Shown here one piece after another: positions 1 through 6,751 of a stretch of 17,917 nucleotides of DNA. Within the stretch, counting starts at the first letter, position 1. Each line of letters opens with the position of its first letter. The notes under the pieces were generated by a model that was given only the letters and a program-made list of their open reading frames with translations, was not told the origin of the DNA and did no database searches. Source of the stretch: MESE01 sp036675035 (GTDB lineage Bacteria; Pseudomonadota; Gammaproteobacteria; Burkholderiales; Burkholderiaceae_D); NCBI GenBank assembly GCA_036675035.1, contig JAKFFO010000190.1, positions 1 through 17,917 on the forward strand. Reading direction: 5' to 3'. Made by a program: the position numbers and the translations under genes.

Positions 1-19
1 GCTGCAGTGATCGCATGGG

Positions 20-54
20 TGGCAGCTGTGCGACGCGCAGCTGCCATGATTTTT
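20..54 (+). terminator. Rho-independent terminator of an upstream gene
   Basis: A 12-bp stem (20-31 with 35-46, one T-G pair) closes on a 3-base GAC loop and is followed by TGATTTTT (47-54). This is a textbook intrinsic terminator. It lies 28 bases before the tctA start, so the gene to the left, which might be the receptor tctC (not visible), is at least partly separated from tctAB transcription. Confidence 0.75.
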
Positions 55-82
55 GACGCCCCGCTATCTGAAGGATGCCAAT

Positions 83-1609
83 ATGTTCGGTATCGATTTC
101 CTGCTCGACGCGTTAACCCCCGTTAACCTGCTGCTCGCCATCGCCGGCGTGGTCGCCGGAACGGTGATCGGTGCACTTCCCGGCCTCAGCGCCACCATGG
201 GTGTGGCCGTATTGACGCCCTTTACTTTTGCGATGCCGCCCGCCACCGCGCTGATTGCGCTCGGCGCGATCTATACCGGCGCCATCTACGGCGGTGCCTA
301 CGCCGCGATTCTCCTCAACACCCCGGGTACGCCGTCGTCGATTGCCACCACTTTCGACGGCTACCCGATGGCCAAACAGGGCCGCGGCGACCTGGCAATG
401 ACACTGGCGTGTCTCGCTTCAGTGTGCGGCGGCCTGGTCGGTGCAATATGCCTGCTGACGCTGGCGCCGCCGCTGGCAACCGTGGCGCTCAGATTCGGGC
501 CGGTCGAATATTTTTGGCTCGCGATACTGGGCCTGACGTTGATCGCATCGCTGAGCGAAGGCAGCACCACCAAGGGCCTGATCGGCGGTTGCGCCGGCAT
601 GCTGCTGGCCATGGTCGGCCTTGCGGAGGTCGGCGGCGATATCCGCTATGTCGGAGGGTTTCATGCCCTTCTCGGCGGCATCGACGTGGTTGCCGCGCTG
701 ATCGGAATCTATTGCGTGCCGGTGATCATCGACCTGGTTGCCAATCCCAATCCGCATTTGCGGGTGTCGAGCGAGGTACGCGGTTACCGTCTGGCCGAAG
801 CATTCGGGGTACTGATACGCGGCAAATTCAACCTAGCCCGCAGCTCGATAATCGGAACCCTGGTCGGCATCCTGCCGGGCGCAGGCGGTTCGATCGCTGC
901 GCTGGTTGCGTATTCGGAAGCGCGCCGCGTATCGGCCCGCCGCGATAATTTCGGCAAGGGCGAACCGGACGGCATCGTCGCGACCGAGTCGGCCAACAAC
1001 GCGACCGTCGGTGGCGGCTTCATTCCCACACTGGTGCTCGGCATTCCCGGCACGCCGCCCGATGCGATCATTCTCGGCGCGCTGCTGGTACAAGGCATTC
1101 GCACCGGGCCTACGCTGTTCTCGGAACAAAGCGCCGTGGTCTACACCTTTATCTGGGGCCTGATCATCGCGACGTTGCTGATGCTGCCGATCGGATTGTT
1201 CATCGGGCGTTATGCGTTCAAGTTCATCGTCGGCGTGCCGAAAGCGATGCTGGTGCCGTCAGTGGCTTTTCTGACGATTCTCGGCAGTTTCGCGATCCAC
1301 AACAACGCACAGGAAGTGCAGCAGATGGTGATACTCGGTGTGATCGCGTGGGGCATTTCGCGTGTCGGCTTCACGCCGTCGCCGATCGTGCTGGGACTCA
1401 TTCTCGGCTCGATTGCCGAACGCGGTTTTGTGCAGGGTTATCTGATTGGCGGCGCCCGCGGAAGTATCCTGAGCGAGTTTTTCGCCCGGCCGATTTCGCT
1501 CGGCATCATCGGATTCATCGTCGCCGGTCTGGTTTATCCGGCCATCGTCAAACGGCGCGCAATGAAGGCAGCTTCCGCGCCCTTACCCGCAGGAGGCAGC
1601 AATGCATGA
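83..1609 (+). CDS. tctA: Tripartite tricarboxylate transporter, large permease TctA
   Basis: This is the large membrane subunit (508 residues, usual for TctA) of a tripartite tricarboxylate transporter, a secondary carrier fed by a periplasmic receptor (TctC). The protein is hydrophobic throughout, with many membrane segments. Family hallmarks are visible: GALPGLS at residues 30-36, NTPGTPSS at 79-86, ILPGAGGS at 263-270 and GIPGTPPDA at 320-328, which are the two internally related glycine/proline-rich halves of the family. I chose the ATG at 83 because AAGGA (71-75) lies 7 bases ahead. The frame also allows a TTG at 53, but that would fall inside the upstream terminator tail. tctB follows with an 8-bp overlap, and a malate/tartrate-type dehydrogenase lies downstream, suggesting a C4 hydroxy-dicarboxylate rather than citrate as substrate. 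The substrate is inference; the family is secure. Confidence 0.95.
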   Translation: MFGIDFLLDALTPVNLLLAIAGVVAGTVIGALPGLSATMGVAVLTPFTFAMPPATALIALGAIYTGAIYGGAYAAILLNTPGTPSSIATTFDGYPMAKQGRGDLAMTLACLASVCGGLVGAICLLTLAPPLATVALRFGPVEYFWLAILGLTLIASLSEGSTTKGLIGGCAGMLLAMVGLAEVGGDIRYVGGFHALLGGIDVVAALIGIYCVPVIIDLVANPNPHLRVSSEVRGYRLAEAFGVLIRGKFNLARSSIIGTLVGILPGAGGSIAALVAYSEARRVSARRDNFGKGEPDGIVATESANNATVGGGFIPTLVLGIPGTPPDAIILGALLVQGIRTGPTLFSEQSAVVYTFIWGLIIATLLMLPIGLFIGRYAFKFIVGVPKAMLVPSVAFLTILGSFAIHNNAQEVQQMVILGVIAWGISRVGFTPSPIVLGLILGSIAERGFVQGYLIGGARGSILSEFFARPISLGIIGFIVAGLVYPAIVKRRAMKAASAPLPAGGSNA

Positions 1610-2060
1610 TATTCCACGTCGCGACATAGGCTCGATGGTCGGCTGTGTCGCCTTCATGGCGGTCGGCATCGCGGCTTTTCTGGCGGCCGGCGACTATTCG
1701 CCGCTGGGCTCGGTTTTTCCACGAACGATCTCGGCGCTGATGGTGTTCTTTTCCGCCTTGTATCTGGTGCTTGCGTGGCTGAAACCGAGCGGCGCACGGC
1801 AGCACGAAGCAGGTTCGAGGGGGCGTCAGGTGGGAGTCGCGCTGGTCATGCTGGGTTGGGCTTTTGTGCTGGTACCGGTCGGCTTCCTTACATCGAGCAT
1901 AATCGCTTTCGTCCTGCTGCTGGTGATCGCCAACTACGACACGTGGACGCCGCGCCGGGCATTGGCGTATGCGATTGCGACCGCACTTGTTCTTGGCATC
2001 CTGTACACGCTTTTCAAGACGGTCTTGCAAGTGCCGCTGCCGGAAGGTATTTTTCTCTGA
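1602..2060 (+). CDS. tctB: Tripartite tricarboxylate transporter, small membrane subunit TctB
   Basis: This is a 152-residue hydrophobic protein with about four membrane segments (roughly residues 12-30, 36-60, 77-109 and 120-142), the usual size and shape of TctB, the small and poorly conserved partner of TctA in the inner membrane. Its ATG lies within the last codons of tctA (overlap 1602-1609) and has a strong AGGAGG at 1591-1596, so translation of the two genes is probably coupled. Assignment rests on size, topology and position directly after tctA more than on a sharp motif. No tctC receptor gene follows; the next gene is an enzyme. Confidence 0.88.
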   Translation: MHDIPRRDIGSMVGCVAFMAVGIAAFLAAGDYSPLGSVFPRTISALMVFFSALYLVLAWLKPSGARQHEAGSRGRQVGVALVMLGWAFVLVPVGFLTSSIIAFVLLLVIANYDTWTPRRALAYAIATALVLGILYTLFKTVLQVPLPEGIFL

Positions 2061-2080
2061 CCTGCTTTCGCACCAATTTC

Positions 2081-2114
2081 GCCATACCGGGAACGAAAGC
2101 GCTCCCGGTATGGC
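2081..2114 (+). repeat. 12-bp perfect inverted repeat between tctB and dmlA
   Basis: GCCATACCGGGA (2081-2092) is repeated in inverse at 2103-2114 around a 10-base loop. No T-tract follows (the next bases are TTGAATCC), so it is not a classic intrinsic terminator. It could be an mRNA-stability or attenuation hairpin that sets expression of the dehydrogenase relative to the transporter, or a dispersed palindromic unit. Confidence 0.6.
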
Positions 2115-2176
2115 TTGAATCCGTCAAAATAGCGGATCGCCTGTTTGGCAAATCACGAATATTTTAAGGAATAACC

Positions 2177-3250
2177 ATGAGTACACACCGGATTGCGGTG
2201 ATCGCCGGCGATGGGATCGGCAAGGAAGTCATCCCCGAAGGCTTGCGCGTGCTGGATGCCGCCGCACGCAAGTTCGGCATCGGCTTCAAATGGGATCACT
2301 TCGATTTCGCATCATGCGATTACTACGCGAAGCATGGACAAATGATGCCGGACGACTGGAAAGACCGGATCGGCGGCCACGATGCGATTTTCTTCGGCGC
2401 GGTCGGCATGCCTGACATGGTACCCGACCATATTTCGTTATGGGGCTCGCTGCTCAAGTTCCGCCGCGAATTCGACCAGTATGTAAACCTGCGTCCCTGC
2501 CGCTTGATGCCGGGCATTCCATCGCCGCTGGCGAATCGCAAACCGGGCGATATCGATTTTTTCGTGGTGCGCGAGAATACAGAGGGCGAATACTCGTCGG
2601 TTGGCGGAAAAATGTATGAAGGCACGGCGCGTGAGATCGTGTTCCAGGAAAGCATATTCTCGCGCACCGGCGTTGATCGGATTCTGAAATACGCGTTCGA
2701 GCTGGCGCAGCGCCGCCCCAAGAAGCACCTGACCTCAGCGACCAAGTCGAATGGCATCTCGATCACGATGCCGTACTGGGATGAACGTGTCGCGGAAATG
2801 GCCAGAAATTATCCGGATGTGAAAACAGACAAATATCATATCGATATCCTGACGGCAAACTTCGTGCAGCATCCGGACTGGTTCGACGTCGTAGTCGGCT
2901 CCAACCTGTTCGGCGATATCCTGTCCGATCTCGGTCCGGCATGCACCGGCACCATCGCGATCGCGCCGTCGGCCAACATCAATCCGGAACGCATCTTTCC
3001 ATCGCTGTTCGAACCGGTACACGGATCGGCACCGGATATTGCGGGCAAGGGCGTGGCCAATCCGATCGGCCAGATCTGGTGCGGCGGGATGATGCTCGAC
3101 CATCTCGGTTATCCGGAAGCCGGGGCAGCCGTGCTGCGGGCGATCGAAAAGGTGCTGGAAGCAGGTCCGGCGCATGCGCCGTTCACGCGCGACATGGGCG
3201 GCACCGCGAATACGGTCGATCTTGGACGGGCAATTGCAGAAGCGATTTAA
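2177..3250 (+). CDS. dmlA: D-malate / tartrate dehydrogenase, isopropylmalate dehydrogenase family (DmlA/TtuC)
   Basis: This is an NAD-dependent beta-decarboxylating dehydrogenase, expected to oxidise D-malate or tartrate (DmlA converts D-malate to pyruvate and CO2; TtuC acts on tartrate) with Mg/Mn in the cytoplasm. The 357-residue length fits the family. Visible features: nucleotide-binding start IAGDGIGKEV (9-18), VPDHISLWGSLLKFRREFD (82-100) typical of the DmlA/TtuC branch rather than LeuB, substrate arginines R96, R106 and R132, ENTEGEYSS (134-142), catalytic Lys in SATKSN (K190), and the family signature NLFGDILSD (243-251) with metal-binding Asp residues, followed by APSAN (263-267). 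AAGGA at 2166-2170 supports the start. Coming after tctAB, it probably catabolises the acid those genes import. DmlA and TtuC cannot be separated from sequence alone, so the symbol is provisional. Confidence 0.9.
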   Translation: MSTHRIAVIAGDGIGKEVIPEGLRVLDAAARKFGIGFKWDHFDFASCDYYAKHGQMMPDDWKDRIGGHDAIFFGAVGMPDMVPDHISLWGSLLKFRREFDQYVNLRPCRLMPGIPSPLANRKPGDIDFFVVRENTEGEYSSVGGKMYEGTAREIVFQESIFSRTGVDRILKYAFELAQRRPKKHLTSATKSNGISITMPYWDERVAEMARNYPDVKTDKYHIDILTANFVQHPDWFDVVVGSNLFGDILSDLGPACTGTIAIAPSANINPERIFPSLFEPVHGSAPDIAGKGVANPIGQIWCGGMMLDHLGYPEAGAAVLRAIEKVLEAGPAHAPFTRDMGGTANTVDLGRAIAEAI

Positions 3251-3322
3251 AAATCGATTTCGATCTTGCAGCTTGCCTATTAAGCGTTTGGTAGATGCTT
3301 GACACGCACTACCCCATCCCAG

Positions 3323-3377
3323 CCTTCCCGCTTGCAGGAGGAAGAAGCAAAACTCCGTGCTCCTGCAAGCGGGAGGG
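3323..3377. repeat. Large GC-rich palindromic element between convergent genes
   Basis: A perfect 15-bp inverted repeat (3326-3340 with 3360-3374) extends outward by a T-G pair and two more C-G pairs to about 18 bp, around a 19-base purine-rich loop (3341-3359). Weaker complementary flanks (CCCCATCCCAGCC and GGGTTAGGGAGGG) make it look nested. It sits between dmlA (+) and the DUF3482 gene (-), where it could stop transcription from both sides, although there is no clear T-tract. The sequence style resembles dispersed palindromic elements of betaproteobacteria. Confidence 0.7.
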
Positions 3378-3418
3378 TTAGGGAGGGAGCCGAACGCATC
3401 AATACGTGACCCGGTCGT

Positions 3419-4837
3419 TTACGATTGCCCGCCGATGGTCTTGTAAGCTGCAACGATATTCCTTATCTTTTCAGCCGTTCCATGGACAAATCTGTCGCGC
3501 TGCGCATCGTCGAAATACCTGCTGCGGCTGGCTGACTCCCAGTCAGGATGGCTTCGGGCGGGCTGCACTGCTTCAATCAACTGCTTCAGCTGTTCATTGA
3601 TTGCCTGCGGCGTCGGTTGGCGACTGGAAACTTTACCCATTGCCGCATGGCCGCGCTGCTCAAGCGCCCACATCAGTTGCAGCATCTGCTCGCTCATGAC
3701 CAGCAACACTTCATTCTCCAGCGTCAGCGCTTCGATCCCAAGCGCCTTGTTCATCAGGGTTCTGCCGAATTGCCCCCAGCCCTGGCTTGCGATGCCGCCG
3801 ATCGCTGCGCCGATTGCCGACGCCGCACCCAGCGACAAGCCGGCCAGTGCAAGATCTGCCGCAAACCCGATGGCGGCGCCGACTGCAGCACCGGTCCCCA
3901 GTTTTTTGCTCGCATCGCGCAGTGTTTCGGGATTGAACAGGTCGGCTTCCCAGCGGCCGTCCAGCCATGGCAGTACAGTTTCATCGGCATCTTCCTTGCG
4001 GAAGCCGTACACCGCGAGCAGATCATCGATGCTGCGGCGCGCGCCTTTCAACACCGTGTTTCTGAAATCGCGGACGAAGGTTTTTTTCTTGTGCTCGATC
4101 GCCAGGTCTTCCCTGGATATCTCGCGCCGCAATGCCGTCATGTCGATCAGCAGTTCCGCTATCACCCGGCATCCTGCCGAGCGCCTTTCCTGAAACTGGA
4201 ATTCGAGATCGTCGATCACCTGCGTCAACTGGTCACGTCGATCGCGCAGCATGATTGCCATGCTTTGATAAAGCTCCTTCTCGGACCCGACGAACGGCGC
4301 AACCGCATCGAATTGCACATAAGCGTGAAGGCTGTACGCGGACAGGGCGCCCAGCCATTCTGCTTTTCTGCTGTCGGCGTGGCGCACGAAGTTCAGCACC
4401 GGCATCACCGGTTTCGCGCATGAAGTCAGGATTTCCAGCTCGGCCCGGAACTTCGGCAATACCGGCTCCCTCGTGTCGACGACGTAGACGGCGGCATCGA
4501 CTTCAAGCATTTTGCGCAATACCTTGGCTTCCTGTTCGAAGCTTGCGCGCGATTCCGGCCCGCTGAGAAAAGCGCGAATCCGGTCCGGCGGCGTCACGCA
4601 GTTTTCCAGCGCGCGGAGATAGTCGAGCAGCGTGGTCGAATCCTCAAGACCCGGTGTATCGAAGAAACGCACCGCGCTGACCCCATCGATTTTCAGGTCG
4701 ATTGCTTCCACATGGCGGGTAGTTCCCGGCCGGTCCGACACTTCGCCGAATGACACATGCCGGGTCAGCGTGCGCAGCAACGATGTCTTGCCCGCGTTGG
4801 TGTGGCCGACCACGGCGATTTCGATGGGCTTATTCAT
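3419..4837 (-). CDS. Era-like GTPase with C-terminal DUF3482 domain
   Basis: This 472-residue protein has an N-terminal Ras/Era-like GTPase domain: P-loop GHTNAGKTS (11-19), switch-I-type GTT (38-40) and G3 DTPG (60-63). The usual NKxD base-recognition motif is replaced by NFVRHAD around 149-155, after a clear beta-strand (VMPVL). The C-terminal half matches the architecture of the DUF3482 family and carries a long glycine/alanine-zipper hydrophobic stretch (313-353) that could insert into or associate with membrane. The ATG at 4837 is preferred over an upstream GC-rich extension of 74 codons, because the P-loop then falls near the N-terminus and the start overlaps the DUF2868 stop by 8 bp (ATGAATAA), implying translational coupling. 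The cellular role of this family is unknown. The constant pairing with a DUF2868 membrane protein suggests a two-component membrane GTPase module. Confidence 0.88.
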   Translation of the reverse strand: MNKPIEIAVVGHTNAGKTSLLRTLTRHVSFGEVSDRPGTTRHVEAIDLKIDGVSAVRFFDTPGLEDSTTLLDYLRALENCVTPPDRIRAFLSGPESRASFEQEAKVLRKMLEVDAAVYVVDTREPVLPKFRAELEILTSCAKPVMPVLNFVRHADSRKAEWLGALSAYSLHAYVQFDAVAPFVGSEKELYQSMAIMLRDRRDQLTQVIDDLEFQFQERRSAGCRVIAELLIDMTALRREISREDLAIEHKKKTFVRDFRNTVLKGARRSIDDLLAVYGFRKEDADETVLPWLDGRWEADLFNPETLRDASKKLGTGAAVGAAIGFAADLALAGLSLGAASAIGAAIGGIASQGWGQFGRTLMNKALGIEALTLENEVLLVMSEQMLQLMWALEQRGHAAMGKVSSRQPTPQAINEQLKQLIEAVQPARSHPDWESASRSRYFDDAQRDRFVHGTAEKIRNIVAAYKTIGGQS

Positions 4838-6203
4838 GAGCGTGCCTGAACCAGGCGGTTGCGTCATCGACGTCGGTGAACGACTCGATGTCATCCATGC
4901 CGATGTGCTGCAGCCAGGATCGCCAGCGCTGCGGATTGCCGGCCTCACCGCCGGCAGATGGCACCAACAACAATGCACAATGCGTGCTGCATCCACACGC
5001 TTCGCGAATGAATCGTTCGGTGCCGCGATCCGGGCTGGAACCCGGATTGCACACCACAAGTATCTTGTAAGGCCGAGCTTGAGCGAGCGTGTTCAGCAAT
5101 GCACGCCTTTCCTTGCCGGTACCGGAAATCCGTTCCGACAACTGTGCCGCCTTTGCCAAGCTATCCGGCGGCCACGGATAGTCAGCGGGCAACTCGAAGC
5201 CGATCATTGCCAGCGCATCGTGAACGCCCGGTAATGGTTGTCGATGATCGTGGCTGACCGCCGGCTCAATCCGCTGTTCCGGATCGATCACGATGGACGA
5301 CTCCATTTCGTCGAAGCGCGCCAGCAGCTTTCTGAAATACGGATCGGCGGTATCCAGTTTCAGCGATTGCCTGCCGCGCCGCCACACGAACCAGCACATG
5401 ATCGCCAGCGCCAGTCGCGGAACCAGCCCGTAGACAAAGGTGCAGCCGATCAGCCACCAGGCCCACGCGCTGTGACTGCCGCCTGCGGCACCGGGGTTGA
5501 GCAGGGTCGACGTATCCGGAAGAGGGAAGCCGAGCAGATGCGGCAGCCAGCCGGTCTTCTGCACAAAGCCGATAAAGAAATCGGCACTCAGGATCGTGGT
5601 TTCCCATGTCAGCCGGTATTCCTGAAATGAGAACGCAAACCAGAGCGCTATCAGTACCAGCACGAAGGCCAGCGCCCAGATAGTGTGGCTGATAAAGCCG
5701 AACGCCCACGGCAATAGCCGGGCCCGCTGCAGCAACGAAGTGGTAGCCCGCAGCATTGTCAGCGAGTGCGGTCCGCGATCCAGCGGAAGCCACGCGACGA
5801 GCCGCAGGAACACACCGCCGAGCGACAGGCGCGCGAATGCGCTGCGTGGCGACCACCATGCGGTGCCGACCGCAAGGCACCAGAGCATCAATGTGACCGC
5901 ATGCATGCCGAGCGCGACAAAGAATGCAAGCACCGCGTTGACTGATCGTTCGCCGCCGATCACCGCGACCGCGATCCCGTAAGCAATGAAAAACACCAGT
6001 ATCGAAAGCCCGATCCAGACGTACAGCGCCAAGTCGCGCCAGCGCTCGATTTCCGCATCCAGCCCGAAACGCCGGCCGAGCATCCACGCCCGTTCAAGAA
6101 GGCGGTCTTCGCGGCCGGCCTTGTCGCGGAATGCATGGTTCATCGCTTCGCTGTCTTCCAGCGGTCCGGTGTCTTCAATCAGCCGGACCGTTTGCGCAAC
6201 CAT
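4830..6203 (-). CDS. DUF2868 family inner-membrane protein
   Basis: The protein has 457 residues if started at the ATG at 6203. A TTG at 6260 in the same frame would add 19 residues, and neither start has a convincing Shine-Dalgarno site, so the start is uncertain. A charged N-terminal helix (residues 1-58) is followed by four predicted membrane segments at about 59-82, 88-112, 168-193 and 247-274, then a soluble C-terminal domain of about 180 residues with a Rossmann-like strand (KILVVCNPGSSPDRGTERFI) and later LLLVPS. This layout matches DUF2868 proteins, which are regularly found next to DUF3482 GTPases. Function is unknown. The overlap with the GTPase start and the lack of any other partner suggest the two act together at the inner membrane. 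An extended -10 promoter candidate lies upstream at 6333-6341. Confidence 0.82.
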   Translation of the reverse strand: MVAQTVRLIEDTGPLEDSEAMNHAFRDKAGREDRLLERAWMLGRRFGLDAEIERWRDLALYVWIGLSILVFFIAYGIAVAVIGGERSVNAVLAFFVALGMHAVTLMLWCLAVGTAWWSPRSAFARLSLGGVFLRLVAWLPLDRGPHSLTMLRATTSLLQRARLLPWAFGFISHTIWALAFVLVLIALWFAFSFQEYRLTWETTILSADFFIGFVQKTGWLPHLLGFPLPDTSTLLNPGAAGGSHSAWAWWLIGCTFVYGLVPRLALAIMCWFVWRRGRQSLKLDTADPYFRKLLARFDEMESSIVIDPEQRIEPAVSHDHRQPLPGVHDALAMIGFELPADYPWPPDSLAKAAQLSERISGTGKERRALLNTLAQARPYKILVVCNPGSSPDRGTERFIREACGCSTHCALLLVPSAGGEAGNPQRWRSWLQHIGMDDIESFTDVDDATAWFRHAHE

Positions 6204-6332
6204 CACATCGGCCAGGCGTGATCTGTCGCCGTGCTGGCTCAAGCGGTCGTCCCGGTGCAAGGTGAGTTTCGCGTTGCGTTGTTTTGCATTGGTGTAATGG
6301 CGTGCTACGAATCCGGCGAGGGCGGGCTTTCG

Positions 6333-6341
6333 ATTATAGCA
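6333..6341 (-). promoter_or_regulatory. Extended -10 promoter candidate for the DUF2868-DUF3482 operon
   Basis: Read on the minus strand, TGCTATAAT occupies 6341-6333: a perfect TATAAT with the TGn extension that can substitute for a -35 box. No good -35 hexamer is seen 16-18 bases upstream. Transcription would begin near 6326, giving a leader of about 65 or 120 bases depending on which DUF2868 start is used. Confidence 0.5.
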
Positions 6342-6674
6342 ATGAGATCTCGATACCCGATTTGTCGCGCGTCGTCACTTGCGCAATTGCGCCCAGGACA
6401 TCGTTCGGACCAAACTGGCAAAGGCAGAAATATTTCAAATGAAATGTTGATAAAACTCAAAAGGTCTCTGCCGGAAACTCGACCCATTTAAAAAATTAAC
6501 TGGCTATGCATCCAGTGTTTATCAAGATCGTTTTCCGCGCAACCGTAGATCAGGACTGAACTTCGCACACTCCTTCTCTAAAAGAGTGCCCTGACGGCAA
6601 GCACGAGCTAATAATATTTAACTCTGGCATCCAATTAAAATGCAAGAAAACCAATATTAATCATTGTTAAAAAA

Positions 6675-6705
6675 TTGCTTTTCATTTAGCCGATGTGGCT
6701 ATAAT
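6675..6705 (+). promoter_or_regulatory. Sigma-70-type promoter candidate for the lipase gene
   Basis: TATAAT at 6700-6705 and TTGCTT at 6675-6680 are separated by 19 bases, a slightly long spacer, within a strongly AT-rich stretch that could provide an UP element. The predicted start near 6712 leaves a 40-base leader before the ATG at 6752, with the ribosome site AGGAG at 6740-6744. Confidence 0.5.
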
Positions 6706-6751
6706 TAAAACGCAGTAAGAATATCAAATAATTAATATTAGGAGACAGAAA

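Larger units (their letters stand above)
6204..6751. other. Divergent intergenic region, no gene seen
   Basis: This stretch separates the DUF2868 gene (-) from the lipase gene (+). The left part has normal GC and holds an extended -10 site for the minus strand and a perfect 12-bp palindrome (6381-6392). The right part (about 6,490-6,740) is markedly AT-rich, with runs such as TTGTTAAAAAATTGC and a TATAAT box for the plus strand. Short open frames here lack ribosome-binding sites and protein-like composition. The AT-rich tract could bind H-NS-like silencers or act as a promoter-enhancing element; that is inference. Confidence 0.6.

Noticed and set aside
53..82. Earlier TTG start for tctA
   Set aside because: The TTG is inside the T-tail of the upstream terminator and has no ribosome site; the ATG at 83 has AAGGA at good spacing.
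3548..4423. 291-codon open frame on the + strand opposite the GTPase
   Set aside because: It is antisense to the DUF3482 gene, with Cys/His/Arg/Gln-rich content and no domain.
4838..5059. 74-codon N-terminal extension of the GTPase
   Set aside because: It overlaps the DUF2868 coding region and its translation is low-complexity shadow sequence; the ATG at 4837 fits the family and the stop-start overlap.
6305..6487. Small open frame of 60 codons on the - strand in the lipase/DUF2868 spacer
   Set aside because: There is no ribosome-binding site, and it overlaps the extended -10 promoter candidate and a palindrome; composition is not protein-like.
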